Source of the DNA: Solwaraspora sp. WMMD791
GTDB taxonomy: Bacteria > Actinomycetota > Actinomycetes > Mycobacteriales > Micromonosporaceae
Reading direction: 5' to 3'
DNA length: 64,000 bases
Assembly: GCF_029581195.1 (NCBI RefSeq)
Contig: NZ_CP120737.1
Coordinates: 4,193,001 to 4,257,000, forward strand
Shown here piece by piece: positions 25,176 to 32,645 of this stretch. Positions within the stretch are counted from its first letter, which is position 1. Each line of letters begins with the position of its first letter. The notes under the pieces were generated by a model. The model had not been told where the DNA came from and made no database searches. It saw nothing but the letters and a program-made list of their open reading frames with translations. The position numbers and the translations under genes were made by a program.

Positions 25176-25382
25176 TCAGCCGCTGCGACGGTTGCCGTAC
25201 TGGCGAGGGCTCTGCACCGTGCCGGAGCGGCCGTGGATGCGGCTGGCCGTACCTGCGGTGTGGTTGGCCTTGGCCTTGCCCTTGGAACGGCGTGCCGCCC
25301 GGTTCTCGAAGGGCTGCGGCTGCTCCTCGGTTTCCGCTTCGACGTCAGCGGTGGGATCGGCGTCGCTGGTGGCGTCGGTCAT
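25176..25382 (-). CDS. Small conserved basic protein
   Basis: The 68-residue protein has an acidic N-terminal half (MTDATSDADPTADVEAETEE) and a basic C-terminal half with NRAARRSKGKAKANH and a final GRSGTVQSPRQYGNRRSG. AGGAGACAACG precedes the ATG. The bipolar charge suggests nucleic-acid or ribosome association, but the role is unknown. Confidence 0.7.
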   Translation of the reverse strand: MTDATSDADPTADVEAETEEQPQPFENRAARRSKGKAKANHTAGTASRIHGRSGTVQSPRQYGNRRSG

Positions 25383-25633
25383 CGTTGTCTCCTCGTACTG
25401 TCCGGCTGCGGATCTTTCACACGCGCCCGCAGCGATACGCAGACGGTAGCGCGCAGACCGACCCCAGCCGGGGCCGGCTGCCCCAGCGAACCGTCCAGTC
25501 ACGCCAGAGCCCCAGCCGGGGTCACTTCACCATGACGCCGTCCCAGCATCCGGATCTGCCGCGCCGAGGGCGCGGGCGGGCCTTCCTGGTGGCCAGTTGC
25601 TCTCGACATCGCGGGCGCCCGGGCAGGACTCGC

Positions 25634-25639
25634 TACGCT
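25634..25639 (+). promoter_or_regulatory. -10 box of a likely leaderless transcript
   Basis: TACGCT lies six bases before the GTG at 25646. Confidence 0.5.
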
Positions 25640-25645
25640 GGCACG

Positions 25646-26026
25646 GTGACCGTGGCCGATGAAATCGCCCGTAGCCGGTACGTCAGTCTGACCACGTACC
25701 GCAAGGACGGCACTGCGGTGGCCACGCCGGTCTGGCACGTACCGCACGGTGCCGAACTCTGGATCGTGACCGAAGCGGGCTCGGGCAAGGTCAAGCGGAT
25801 CCGGAACGACCCGCGCGTTCTGGTGCAGCCGTGTTCCATACGCGGGGCGGTGGCACCGGACGCGCCGAGTGTGACGGGAACGGCCCGGCTGCTGGACGGC
25901 GACGCGACGGCGCTGGCCCGCGAGCTGCTGGCCCGACGGTACGTCGTGTCGCGGGCAGGGAACTGGTTCGCCCGGCTGCTCCGGCTACGCCGGCCTCCGA
26001 TGGTCGGCATCGTCGTGTCGTTCTGA
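25646..26026 (+). CDS. PPOX-class (F420-dependent) oxidoreductase-like protein
   Basis: The 126-residue protein has the split-barrel flavin/deazaflavin fold signature: RYVSLTTYRKDGTAVATPVWHVPHGAELWIVTEAGSGKVKRIRNDPRVLVQPC. These enzymes use coenzyme F420 or FMN to reduce small molecules; the substrate is unknown. Length and motif match the TIGR03666/Rv2061-type family. The GTG start is preceded by a TANNNT box at leaderless spacing. About 245 bases with no credible gene separate it from the convergent cupin gene. Confidence 0.88.
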   Translation: MTVADEIARSRYVSLTTYRKDGTAVATPVWHVPHGAELWIVTEAGSGKVKRIRNDPRVLVQPCSIRGAVAPDAPSVTGTARLLDGDATALARELLARRYVVSRAGNWFARLLRLRRPPMVGIVVSF

Positions 26027-26271
26027 TCGATCCGGCTTTCCGACCGCGAAGCCACCCGGCACGCCCGCGCCGGCGGCCGGAGCCGGGCCAGCTCCTCCAA
26101 GTCGGCCGCCACCGGCCGGCCCATCATCGTCCGGAACGGTCCGGGCAGCATGCTCCTGATCATTTTGGCCGGGGTCGGGACGATATCGGCGATCCGGACC
26201 CGGGCGCGCTGGCTCGAACTCCGCGAGCCGCATCATCCCCGGGCCGCCGTAGCGGTCGTACTGAAGCTACT

Positions 26272-26733
26272 TCACGAGGCGTATTCGTTCGAGATCTCGG
26301 TGGCGTAGTTCTGCCACAGCGGTCGCATGGTCTCGGCGTTGACCGGCTGCCCGGAATCGATCATGGCCTTGAAGTCGCGGAAATACTGCACGTACAGGTC
26401 CGGCGTGAACGTGTTCAGCATGACCGCGTTCCCGTCGCCGACATTGGCGAACGTGTGCGGCGCCCCGGTCGGCACGATGACCCAGGTGCCCGGCCCGGCG
26501 TCGTACTGGTCCTCGCCGACGGTGAACCGGAACGTTCCCGCCAGCACGTAGAAGCCCTCGTCGTGCTGGGCGTGGCGGTGCTGCAACGGGCTTGGGGTGC
26601 CCGGCGGAATGGTGACCTCGGCGAACCCCAGCCGGTGGTCGGTGTGCTCGCCGTTTTCCAGGATGCGGATCTGCTGCGCCCCGCTGCCGAGGATCTCGCC
26701 CTCACCGGGACGGACGATGTTTACCTTCGCCAC
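26272..26733 (-). CDS. Cupin domain protein
   Basis: The 153-residue protein carries the cupin motif 1 (PLQHRHAQHDEGFYVLAGTFRF, His/His/Glu ligands) and motif 2 (GTWVIVPTGAPHTFANVG, with the last His). Metal binding is therefore likely; activity is unknown. The GTG at 26733 with GGGAGAAG upstream is preferred over an ATG at 26772. It follows the AraC gene by 13 bases and is probably its target and partner. Confidence 0.85.
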   Translation of the reverse strand: MAKVNIVRPGEGEILGSGAQQIRILENGEHTDHRLGFAEVTIPPGTPSPLQHRHAQHDEGFYVLAGTFRFTVGEDQYDAGPGTWVIVPTGAPHTFANVGDGNAVMLNTFTPDLYVQYFRDFKAMIDSGQPVNAETMRPLWQNYATEISNEYAS

Positions 26734-26746
26734 GACTTCTCCCAAC

Positions 26747-27700
26747 CTATCGCCTGCCTTGGTGACCACCATCCTGTTCCGGTCCGGCGGTGCCCGTCTT
26801 GGTCGTGCGTGCACGGTTGTTGGTCACCAGTGCGCGGGCGTTGTAGCCGTACGTCGTCTTGAAGAGCTTGCTGAAATGGGTGGGATCGGAGAATCCCCAC
26901 CGGGCGGCCACGGCGGTGACCGTACGTCCGCTCCCGGCCAGTTCGGCCCGGCAGCGCTCCAGGCGGCGATGACGGATCAGGGCCGCGACGGTGAGCGGCT
27001 GGTCCTCGAACAGCTTGTGCAGCCGGCGTACGGAAATGTGGTGGGCGGCGGCGATGCCGGGCGGGGACAGATCGGGATCGGCCAGCCTGGCCTCGATGTA
27101 GCCGGCGATCCGGTCCCGCAGCCGCTCGTCCGGGGCCGGCTGTTCGTCGCCCAGCCGGGCCTCCAGTGCGACCGCGATCAGCTCGATGACGGCCGCCGCC
27201 GACCGTAGCGCCTCCACCTCGCGGAACTTGGTCGCCGACCGTGCGGATTCGCGAGCCAGCACGGAGACGAGAGCGCCCGGACCGTGGCTGCCGTCGATGC
27301 GTACGCCGATGAGCCGGTCGATCTGCGCGGGCCGGATCCGAAGCTCCCGGCGCGGAACCAGGATGGTGACGTGCGCCGAGGCGGTGCTCTCGAACCGGAT
27401 CGTGCGCGTGGGATCGAGCAGCACCAGGTCGGCCGGCCCGAGTTCGGCGTGGCCGCGCCCCTGCTCGACCCGCGTCTGACCTCGGGTCATCACCTTGATT
27501 GCCAGGTTCTCGCCGTCGGAGGCGTCGCGCTCCCGCCCGATACAGGCGCTCACGGGCGTGTCGAGGGAGACCAGTCGCAGCGGCCCGAGGTCACGGGTGG
27601 CGATCCGGCCCCGGAAGCCGGCCCCGGCCAGCTTGTTGACCAGCGGCGGAAACCCGCTGGCGGCCAGCTCGTCCTGGAACGTCTCAAGGTTGCCGATCAC
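26747..27700 (-). CDS. AraC family transcriptional regulator
   Basis: The 317-residue protein has an N-terminal AraC-binding-like (cupin_6/AraC_binding_2) part with the family GxxxRVEQGRGHAELGPADLVLLD stretch. Its C-terminal domain has two helix-turn-helix motifs: GIAAAHHISVRRLHKLFEDQPLTVAALIRHRRLERC and RTVTAVAARWGFSDPTHFSKLFKTTYG. The start is GTG. A TACCGT box ends six bases before it, and the palindrome ACCGTTCAACGGT overlaps the start, which suggests autoregulation. It lies upstream of the cupin gene in one operon. Confidence 0.9.
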   Translation of the reverse strand: MIGNLETFQDELAASGFPPLVNKLAGAGFRGRIATRDLGPLRLVSLDTPVSACIGRERDASDGENLAIKVMTRGQTRVEQGRGHAELGPADLVLLDPTRTIRFESTASAHVTILVPRRELRIRPAQIDRLIGVRIDGSHGPGALVSVLARESARSATKFREVEALRSAAAVIELIAVALEARLGDEQPAPDERLRDRIAGYIEARLADPDLSPPGIAAAHHISVRRLHKLFEDQPLTVAALIRHRRLERCRAELAGSGRTVTAVAARWGFSDPTHFSKLFKTTYGYNARALVTNNRARTTKTGTAGPEQDGGHQGRR

Positions 27701-27712
27701 CGTTCAACGGTA
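27699..27712 (-). promoter_or_regulatory. -10 box and dyad at the araC-type start
   Basis: Read on the minus strand, TACCGT (27707-27712) is six bases from the GTG. ACCGTT C AACGGT (27699-27711) is a perfect dyad covering the start site. Confidence 0.45.
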
Positions 27713-27850
27713 ATGGCGAATCTTCCGCTCGAACACGATGCTCGGCTGGGGCTACAGCGGCGGGGCCCGGATCTGCTCGCCGGGGCGCCTCGACCGAAGC
27801 CTGGCCGGGCAACGGTCGCAGACCCCGGCGTTGAAGCCGCGGCCCCTGCG

Positions 27851-27915
27851 CACGACGACCTGGCCGCTGGCCGGCTATACGAGGCGCTGCCCGTGGCTGA
27901 GCTGATCCCATAGAC
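27851..27915 (+). pseudogene. Scrap of a DUF1963 gene 3' end
   Basis: These 65 bases match 24535-24599, the last 20 codons and stop of the DUF1963 gene, at 63 positions. Nothing upstream continues the similarity, so it is a broken remnant of a second copy or a recombination scar. Confidence 0.75.
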
Positions 27916-27966
27916 CAGCGGCAGTGTGGATACGGCCCACGATCGGCGTTGCCGACGATTCCGATG

Positions 27967-28141
27967 CCAGCTGCCGGGAATCCACTGTTGCCGATCGGCG
28001 AGCTTGAGCCTTCCCGGTTCGAAAAGCGGCACGGGCGGGTCTGACGGTGAGCCCCCGGCTGATCAAGCCGGAGCGCTCGAGCGCCTGAAGGTGCTGCGAC
28101 ACGGCCTGCATGCTCATGGTGTACCGCTCGGCGGGTCGCAC
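27967..28141 (-). pseudogene. Decayed ArsR-type regulator
   Basis: The stretch YTMSMQAVSQHLQALERSGL and then ISRG is a typical ArsR recognition helix region. The expected continuation (QTRPCRF, then EPGRLKLADRQQWI) appears in the two other frames. This indicates two frameshifts, and both ends of the gene are missing. It lies in a 450-base stretch of debris between the AraC gene and the DUF4241 gene. Confidence 0.65.
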
Positions 28142-28157
28142 TCAACCAGCGATCGCC

Positions 28158-28736
28158 CTACCGGAGCGGATTCTGGAGATCGCCGGTCCGGTCTTCCAGG
28201 TCGCCGAAGTCGGTGAAGAAGCAGGCGACCTCGCCCTCGGCGGTGTACCCGACCCAGCTGCGGTACCGGCCGTCGGCATTCAGGTGGATGGCGACAAGGT
28301 TGGTGTCGGTGGCCTCGTGGTGGTAGACGCTGTAGAGCCCGTCCTGGTCGAAGGAGAGGTCCGCGATCAGTTCCTCGCGGGCGTCGTCGTCAGTCAACGC
28401 CTCGAAGACCTCGACCGAGCCGAATCCGCCGGTGGCACCATCGACCGGGTAGATGAGGTCCTCTCCGTTGCACTGGGCTGGCAGCCACTGGCTGACCGGC
28501 TCGGGACGTACGACGACTCCGGCCCCCAGCACCACGTCGCCCTCGGCCAGGATCTCGACGGCGTACTCGCCGGGTGCCACGGTCTGGGCGAACGCCCCGC
28601 AGGCGACCTCCCCGGCAGGGAAGAGTCCGGGCGGTTCGGCGGCCACCAGCCGACCGCTTGGCAGCCGCAGCCGTACGTCGGCGGCGACGGTTGTCGCCGC
28701 CGGGTGCGAACCGGATGCGAGCGGTAGCAGCGTCAC
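28158..28736 (-). CDS. DUF4241 domain protein
   Basis: The 192-residue protein contains the DUF4241 features: LPSGRLVAAEPPGLF near the start, then APGEYAVEI, and a late DGRYRSWVGYTAEGEVACFFTDFG strand pair. The family is of unknown function and is common near toxin-immunity genes. The GTG at 28736 with GGAGGACATC is preferred over further upstream starts. It diverges from the DUF4386 gene and shares its control region. Confidence 0.8.
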   Translation of the reverse strand: MTLLPLASGSHPAATTVAADVRLRLPSGRLVAAEPPGLFPAGEVACGAFAQTVAPGEYAVEILAEGDVVLGAGVVVRPEPVSQWLPAQCNGEDLIYPVDGATGGFGSVEVFEALTDDDAREELIADLSFDQDGLYSVYHHEATDTNLVAIHLNADGRYRSWVGYTAEGEVACFFTDFGDLEDRTGDLQNPLR

Positions 28737-28823
28737 GATGTCCTCCAATGCCGCCGAGCCGGGTGCACGTCGGTCTGCCGTGTCTCGGCACGTTGTCGAG
28801 CGCGGCACCAGGCAAGCCGGGTG

Positions 28824-28887
28824 TGTCAAGAATTCTTGACATCATGTCAGGACTGCTTTACCTTCGAGATGTCAAGTTTTCTTTACA
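28824..28887. promoter_or_regulatory. Two 18-bp operator-like boxes upstream of DUF4386 gene
   Basis: TGTCAAGAATTCTTGACA (28824-28841) is a perfect palindrome. A second, TGTCAAGTTTTCTTTACA (28870-28887), has the same half sites with one mismatch. Their centres are 46 bases apart. The surrounding sequence is AT-rich and lacks coding potential. Confidence 0.75.
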
Positions 28888-28993
28888 TGGCAGCGAGGCC
28901 ACCGGCTCGCGGCCCGATGCCGCGCACCCGGAAGCAAGCCGGGGCGCGCACAAGCCCTCACCCGCAACCCCTTGACAGATCGAAGGAGCGACG

Positions 28994-29701
28994 ATGCAAG
29001 AGCTGACCCGTACCGCCCGGACGACCGGGCTGTTCTACCTCGGCATAGCCATCACCGCCGTACTCGGTTTCCTCATCGTCCGCGCGCAGCTCCTCGTGGC
29101 CGACGACCCTGATGCGACGCTGGCCAACCTGGTCACACACGGTGCGCTTGCCCGCGCAGGCGTCGCCCTGGAGCTCGCCATCGTCGTCACCCAGGCCCTC
29201 ACCGCCGTCTGGTTCTACCGCCTGTTCCGCCCCGTGAGCTCCGTTGCCGCAGGCGGGATCGCCGCCTTCGGCCTGATCAACGCGGTCGTCATCCTGGTGA
29301 GCGCGGCGCTGCTGGGCACCGCGATCGGGGTCTCAGCCGCCCCGGTCGGGGACGCGGCGGCCACCGTCCAGCTCCTGTACCTGGTCAGCGCCAACTTGTG
29401 GAGCGTGGGAGCACTGTTCTTCGGCCTGTGGCTCATCCCCATGGGCTGGTGCGTGCTGCGCTCGGGCTGGATGCCCCGCCTCCTGGGCTGGATCCTCCTG
29501 GTCGGCGGCGTCGGGTACCTGCTCAGCCCGTTCGTCTCGTACCTCGCCCGCGACGCACAGGTCCTCGTCGACGCGATGGTCTATCCGGCGTCGGTCGGCG
29601 AGATCTGGATGGTCGGCTACCTGCTCAGCTACGGCGTACGCCGGACGGCACGGGACGAAGCGTCGCCAGCCGTCCGTACGCCGACGTCGGCGGCGAGCTG
29701 A
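28994..29701 (+). CDS. DUF4386 family membrane protein
   Basis: The 235-residue protein has six hydrophobic helices and the DUF4386 layout: TARTTGLFYLGIAI at the start, an ARAGVALELAIVVTQALTAVWFYRLFRPV segment, then LWSVGALFFGLWLIPMGWCVLRSGWMPRLLGWILLVGG. Function is unknown; these genes are usually paired with a stress- or drug-responsive regulator. CGAAGGAGCGACG precedes the ATG. The twin palindromes upstream suggest tight repression, but the cognate regulator is not adjacent. Confidence 0.9.
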   Translation: MQELTRTARTTGLFYLGIAITAVLGFLIVRAQLLVADDPDATLANLVTHGALARAGVALELAIVVTQALTAVWFYRLFRPVSSVAAGGIAAFGLINAVVILVSAALLGTAIGVSAAPVGDAAATVQLLYLVSANLWSVGALFFGLWLIPMGWCVLRSGWMPRLLGWILLVGGVGYLLSPFVSYLARDAQVLVDAMVYPASVGEIWMVGYLLSYGVRRTARDEASPAVRTPTSAAS

Positions 29702-29792
29702 ACCGCCTCATACAGCAGGCTGTACCTTCTCGGCCGCGAGGCACCGGATCCGCCGTTGCGTCGCTATCGTCTGAAGCCGGGGAGGTACGCCA

Positions 29793-31091
29793 ATGCCGCG
29801 CAGAGACACCGTCGGGCGTTCGGCCGCGGTGCGGGCGGCGGGGCCGGGCCGTGGGCCCAGACTGCGACGGTACGCCCGTCGCCGCGTACGGATGTCTGTC
29901 GACGCCATCGAACACCTCGTCGGCGGCCTCGGCACGTCGATCCTGGCGCTCGCGGCCGTACTGCTCCTGGTTCTGGTGGCGCTCGCCTGCGTGGTCGGCA
30001 TCGGCCTGGCGGTGGTCCCGTCGGCGGCGAAGGCGGTCCGGCTGGCCGCCAACCGGGAACGGGCCCGACTGTCGCGATCGGACCACGACCTGCCGCTGCC
30101 GCCGGCGGTCCCCGCCAGCCTGCGCGGCGTCCTGCACGACCCATGGGTCCGGCGCGAGGCCGCGTTCGTGGCCGCGCACGGCACCGTCGGGTTCGGACTC
30201 GGTGTGGTCGGGCTGTCCCTGCCGATCTCCGCCGTGCAGAACCTGCTGTTCCCGTTGTACTACTGGGTGCTGCCGCCGGAGGCGGGCGGCCCGGGGTTCA
30301 TCGACTGGCGGATCGACGGGTTGCCCGACGCCCTCGTGGTGGGGCTGATGGGTGTCGGCTGGCTCGCCGTGACCGTTGCCCTCGGCCCGCTGCTTGCCCG
30401 GCTGCAGGCGTTGCCGGGGCGGCGGTTGCTGGCACCACCGCGCGACGTCGACACGTCGATGCGGATCGCCGAGCTGACCGCGACCCGGGCCGCCGCGCTG
30501 GACGCGCACGCCGTCGAGCTACGCCGCATCGAGCGGTCCCTGCACGACGGGGCACAGAACCGGCTGGTCGCCGTCACCGTACTGCTGGGTGCCGCGCGGC
30601 GGGCGATGGCCCGGGACCCGGCGCGGGCCGTGGAGATCCTGGACCGCGCGCACGACTCCGCCGAACTGGCGCTGGCGGAGCTGCGTACCGTGGTCCGCTC
30701 GATCCTGCCGCCGGTGCTCGACGACCGTGGGCTCCCCGCCGCGCTCGACGGCCTGGCCGCCGGCTGCGGGGTGCCGTGCACGGTGCAGGTCGACGTCCCG
30801 GGCCGGTGCGCCGCGTCGGTCGAGGCGACGGCATACTTCGTGGTCGCGGAGGCGCTGACCAACGTCGCCCGACACAGCGGTGCCACCTCGGCGTCGGTCA
30901 CCGTGCGACGCAACGCCGACCGGCTACACGTGTCCGTCGTGGACGACGGCCGGGGCGGTGCCAGCGAGAGCGGCGGCTCGGGGATCGGGGGCATCCGGCG
31001 GCGGGTGCAGGCACACGACGGCCGGTTCACCCTGACCAGCCCACCTGGTGGGCCGACGACACTACTCGTGGAGCTGCCGTGCGGATCGTGA
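29793..31091 (+). CDS. Sensor histidine kinase (HisKA_3 family)
   Basis: The 432-residue protein has one membrane helix near 50-75 and two more near 125-150 and 180-205. A HisKA_3 dimerisation domain follows with the phospho-acceptor His251 in RIERSLHDGAQNRL. The HATPase domain has VVAEALTNVARHSGA (N box) and VVDDGRGG (G1). GGGGAGGTACGCC precedes the ATG. It overlaps the response regulator by 13 bases. NarL-type pairs next to FtsX-type exporters usually sense cell-envelope damage. Confidence 0.92.
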   Translation: MPRRDTVGRSAAVRAAGPGRGPRLRRYARRRVRMSVDAIEHLVGGLGTSILALAAVLLLVLVALACVVGIGLAVVPSAAKAVRLAANRERARLSRSDHDLPLPPAVPASLRGVLHDPWVRREAAFVAAHGTVGFGLGVVGLSLPISAVQNLLFPLYYWVLPPEAGGPGFIDWRIDGLPDALVVGLMGVGWLAVTVALGPLLARLQALPGRRLLAPPRDVDTSMRIAELTATRAAALDAHAVELRRIERSLHDGAQNRLVAVTVLLGAARRAMARDPARAVEILDRAHDSAELALAELRTVVRSILPPVLDDRGLPAALDGLAAGCGVPCTVQVDVPGRCAASVEATAYFVVAEALTNVARHSGATSASVTVRRNADRLHVSVVDDGRGGASESGGSGIGGIRRRVQAHDGRFTLTSPPGGPTTLLVELPCGS

Positions 31092-31738
31092 TCGCCGAGG
31101 ACGACGCCCTGCTGCGGGAGGGTCTGGCGCTGCTGCTGCGGGCCGAAGGGCTCGACGTGGTCGCCACCACCGACTCGCCGACGACGTTCCTGGCCGCCGT
31201 GGACGAGTTCCGGCCGGACGTCGCGATCGTCGACGTCCGGATGCCGCCCACGCACACCAACGAGGGCATCGTGGCCGCCGTCGAGGCCAGGCGCCGTCGA
31301 CCCGACCTCGCGGTGCTGGTCCTGTCGGCGTACGTCGAGCAGGCCTTCGCCACCGACCTGCTCGCCGGCGGCGCGGTCCGGCTCGGCTACCTGCTCAAGG
31401 AGCGGGTCGGCCGGGTCGAGGAGTTCCTCGCCGCGCTGCACCGGGTCGCCGACGGCGGTACGGCGATCGACCCGGAGGTGGTCGGGCAGCTGTTCGCCCG
31501 CAGCCGTCCCGACAGCGACCTGAGCCGGCTCAGCACCCGGGAACGCGAGGTGCTCGCCCTGATGGCCGAGGGACTCGGCAACACCGCCATCGCGCAGCGG
31601 CTGTTCGTCACCGACGGGGCCGTCCACAAGCACATCCGCAGCATCTTCGCCAAGCTCGGTCTCGCCCCGGACGACCGCGCCGACCGGCGGGTGACGGCGG
31701 TCCTGCGCTATCTCGAAGACGCCCAGCGACGCGGTTAG
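31079..31738 (+). CDS. NarL/LuxR-type response regulator
   Basis: The 219-residue protein has a receiver domain (AEDDALLREG, phospho-acceptor Asp52 in IVDVRMP, Lys in LLKERVG) and a C-terminal LuxR helix-turn-helix (LSTREREVLALMAEGLGNTAIAQRLFVTDGAVHKHIRSIFAKLGL). The GTG start lies within the kinase gene. It probably activates the exporter operon 130 bases downstream. Confidence 0.93.
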   Translation: MRIVIAEDDALLREGLALLLRAEGLDVVATTDSPTTFLAAVDEFRPDVAIVDVRMPPTHTNEGIVAAVEARRRRPDLAVLVLSAYVEQAFATDLLAGGAVRLGYLLKERVGRVEEFLAALHRVADGGTAIDPEVVGQLFARSRPDSDLSRLSTREREVLALMAEGLGNTAIAQRLFVTDGAVHKHIRSIFAKLGLAPDDRADRRVTAVLRYLEDAQRRG

Positions 31739-31826
31739 CGTCGCCCGGCGGAGCGGTTGGTACAGCCTGCGCTACCCCGGTCGGCCAGTACGCTGGATCG
31801 TCCGCAAGCCCGTCTGACCATAGCGT

Positions 31827-31859
31827 TCTCCATGTCATCGTCCTCTGACGACATGGAGA
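31827..31859 (+). promoter_or_regulatory. Hairpin overlapping the exporter ATPase ribosome binding site
   Basis: CTCCATGTC and GTC pair with GACGACATGGAG across a CTCT loop, with a three-base bulge (ATC). The 3' arm contains GGAG, part of the GGAGAG site of the ATPase gene at 31869. It could be an operator for the response regulator or a translational attenuator. Confidence 0.55.
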
Positions 31860-31868
31860 GTGGTCCAG

Positions 31869-32642
31869 ATGTCCGTCCGCGTTGGACGCCCCGCCGACCC
31901 GGCGGTCCGCGTGATACAGCTCGCCCGTACGTATGGTTCCGGACCGCAGGCGGTCACCGCGCTCGCCGGCGTCGACGCGGAATTCCACCGCGGCACGTTC
32001 ACGGCGGTGATGGGGCCGTCCGGTTCCGGCAAGAGCACCCTGCTGCAGACCGCGGCCGGCCTGGACCGGCCCTCCTCCGGGCAGGTGTTCATCGGTGACC
32101 AGGAGTTGTCGCGGCTGTCGGAGACGAAGCTGACCAAGCTGCGGCGCAGCCGGATCGGCTTCGTCTTCCAGGCCTTCAACCTGATCGGCGCGCTGACCGT
32201 CGAGGAGAACATCCACCTGCCGCTGCGGCTGTCCGGGGCGCGCCCGGACGCCGCCTGGCTGCGTCAGGTGGTCGAACGGGTCGGCCTCGGCGACCGGCTG
32301 CACCACCGCCCGGCCGAGTTGTCCGGCGGGCAGCAGCAGCGGGTCGCGATCGCCCGGGCGCTGGCGATGCGCCCCGAGGTGATCTTCTGCGACGAGCCGA
32401 CCGGCGCGCTGGACACCCAGACCGCCGCCGACGTGCTGGCCCTGCTGCGGTCGGTGGTCGACGACGCGCAGCAGACGGTGATCATGGTGACCCACGATCC
32501 GGTGGCGGCGTCGTACGCCGACCGGGTGATGGTCCTGGCCGACGGCCGGATCGTGCGGGACATGCCCCAGCCGGGCGCGGAGCAGATCGCCGAGCAGTTG
32601 GCGTGGCTCGGCCGCCGCCAGCTCGTGACCCAGGAGAGCTGA
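31869..32642 (+). CDS. ABC transporter ATP-binding protein (MacB/LolD type)
   Basis: The 257-residue ATPase has Walker A GPSGSGKST, Q-loop VFQAFNLIGALTVEENI, signature LSGGQQQR, Walker B VIFCDEPTGALD and switch His in VTHDP. This is the LolD/MacB/BceA subgroup that works with FtsX-like permeases in peptide export or resistance. An in-frame GTG nine bases upstream is less likely. It is followed three bases later by the permease gene. Confidence 0.93.
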   Translation: MSVRVGRPADPAVRVIQLARTYGSGPQAVTALAGVDAEFHRGTFTAVMGPSGSGKSTLLQTAAGLDRPSSGQVFIGDQELSRLSETKLTKLRRSRIGFVFQAFNLIGALTVEENIHLPLRLSGARPDAAWLRQVVERVGLGDRLHHRPAELSGGQQQRVAIARALAMRPEVIFCDEPTGALDTQTAADVLALLRSVVDDAQQTVIMVTHDPVAASYADRVMVLADGRIVRDMPQPGAEQIAEQLAWLGRRQLVTQES

Positions 32643-32645
32643 GCC

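Noticed and set aside
26027-26271. A possible short minus-strand gene starting near 26163
   Set aside because: Only about 35 residues look protein-like before the frame runs antisense into the F420-type gene; no ribosome binding site or neighbour supports it.
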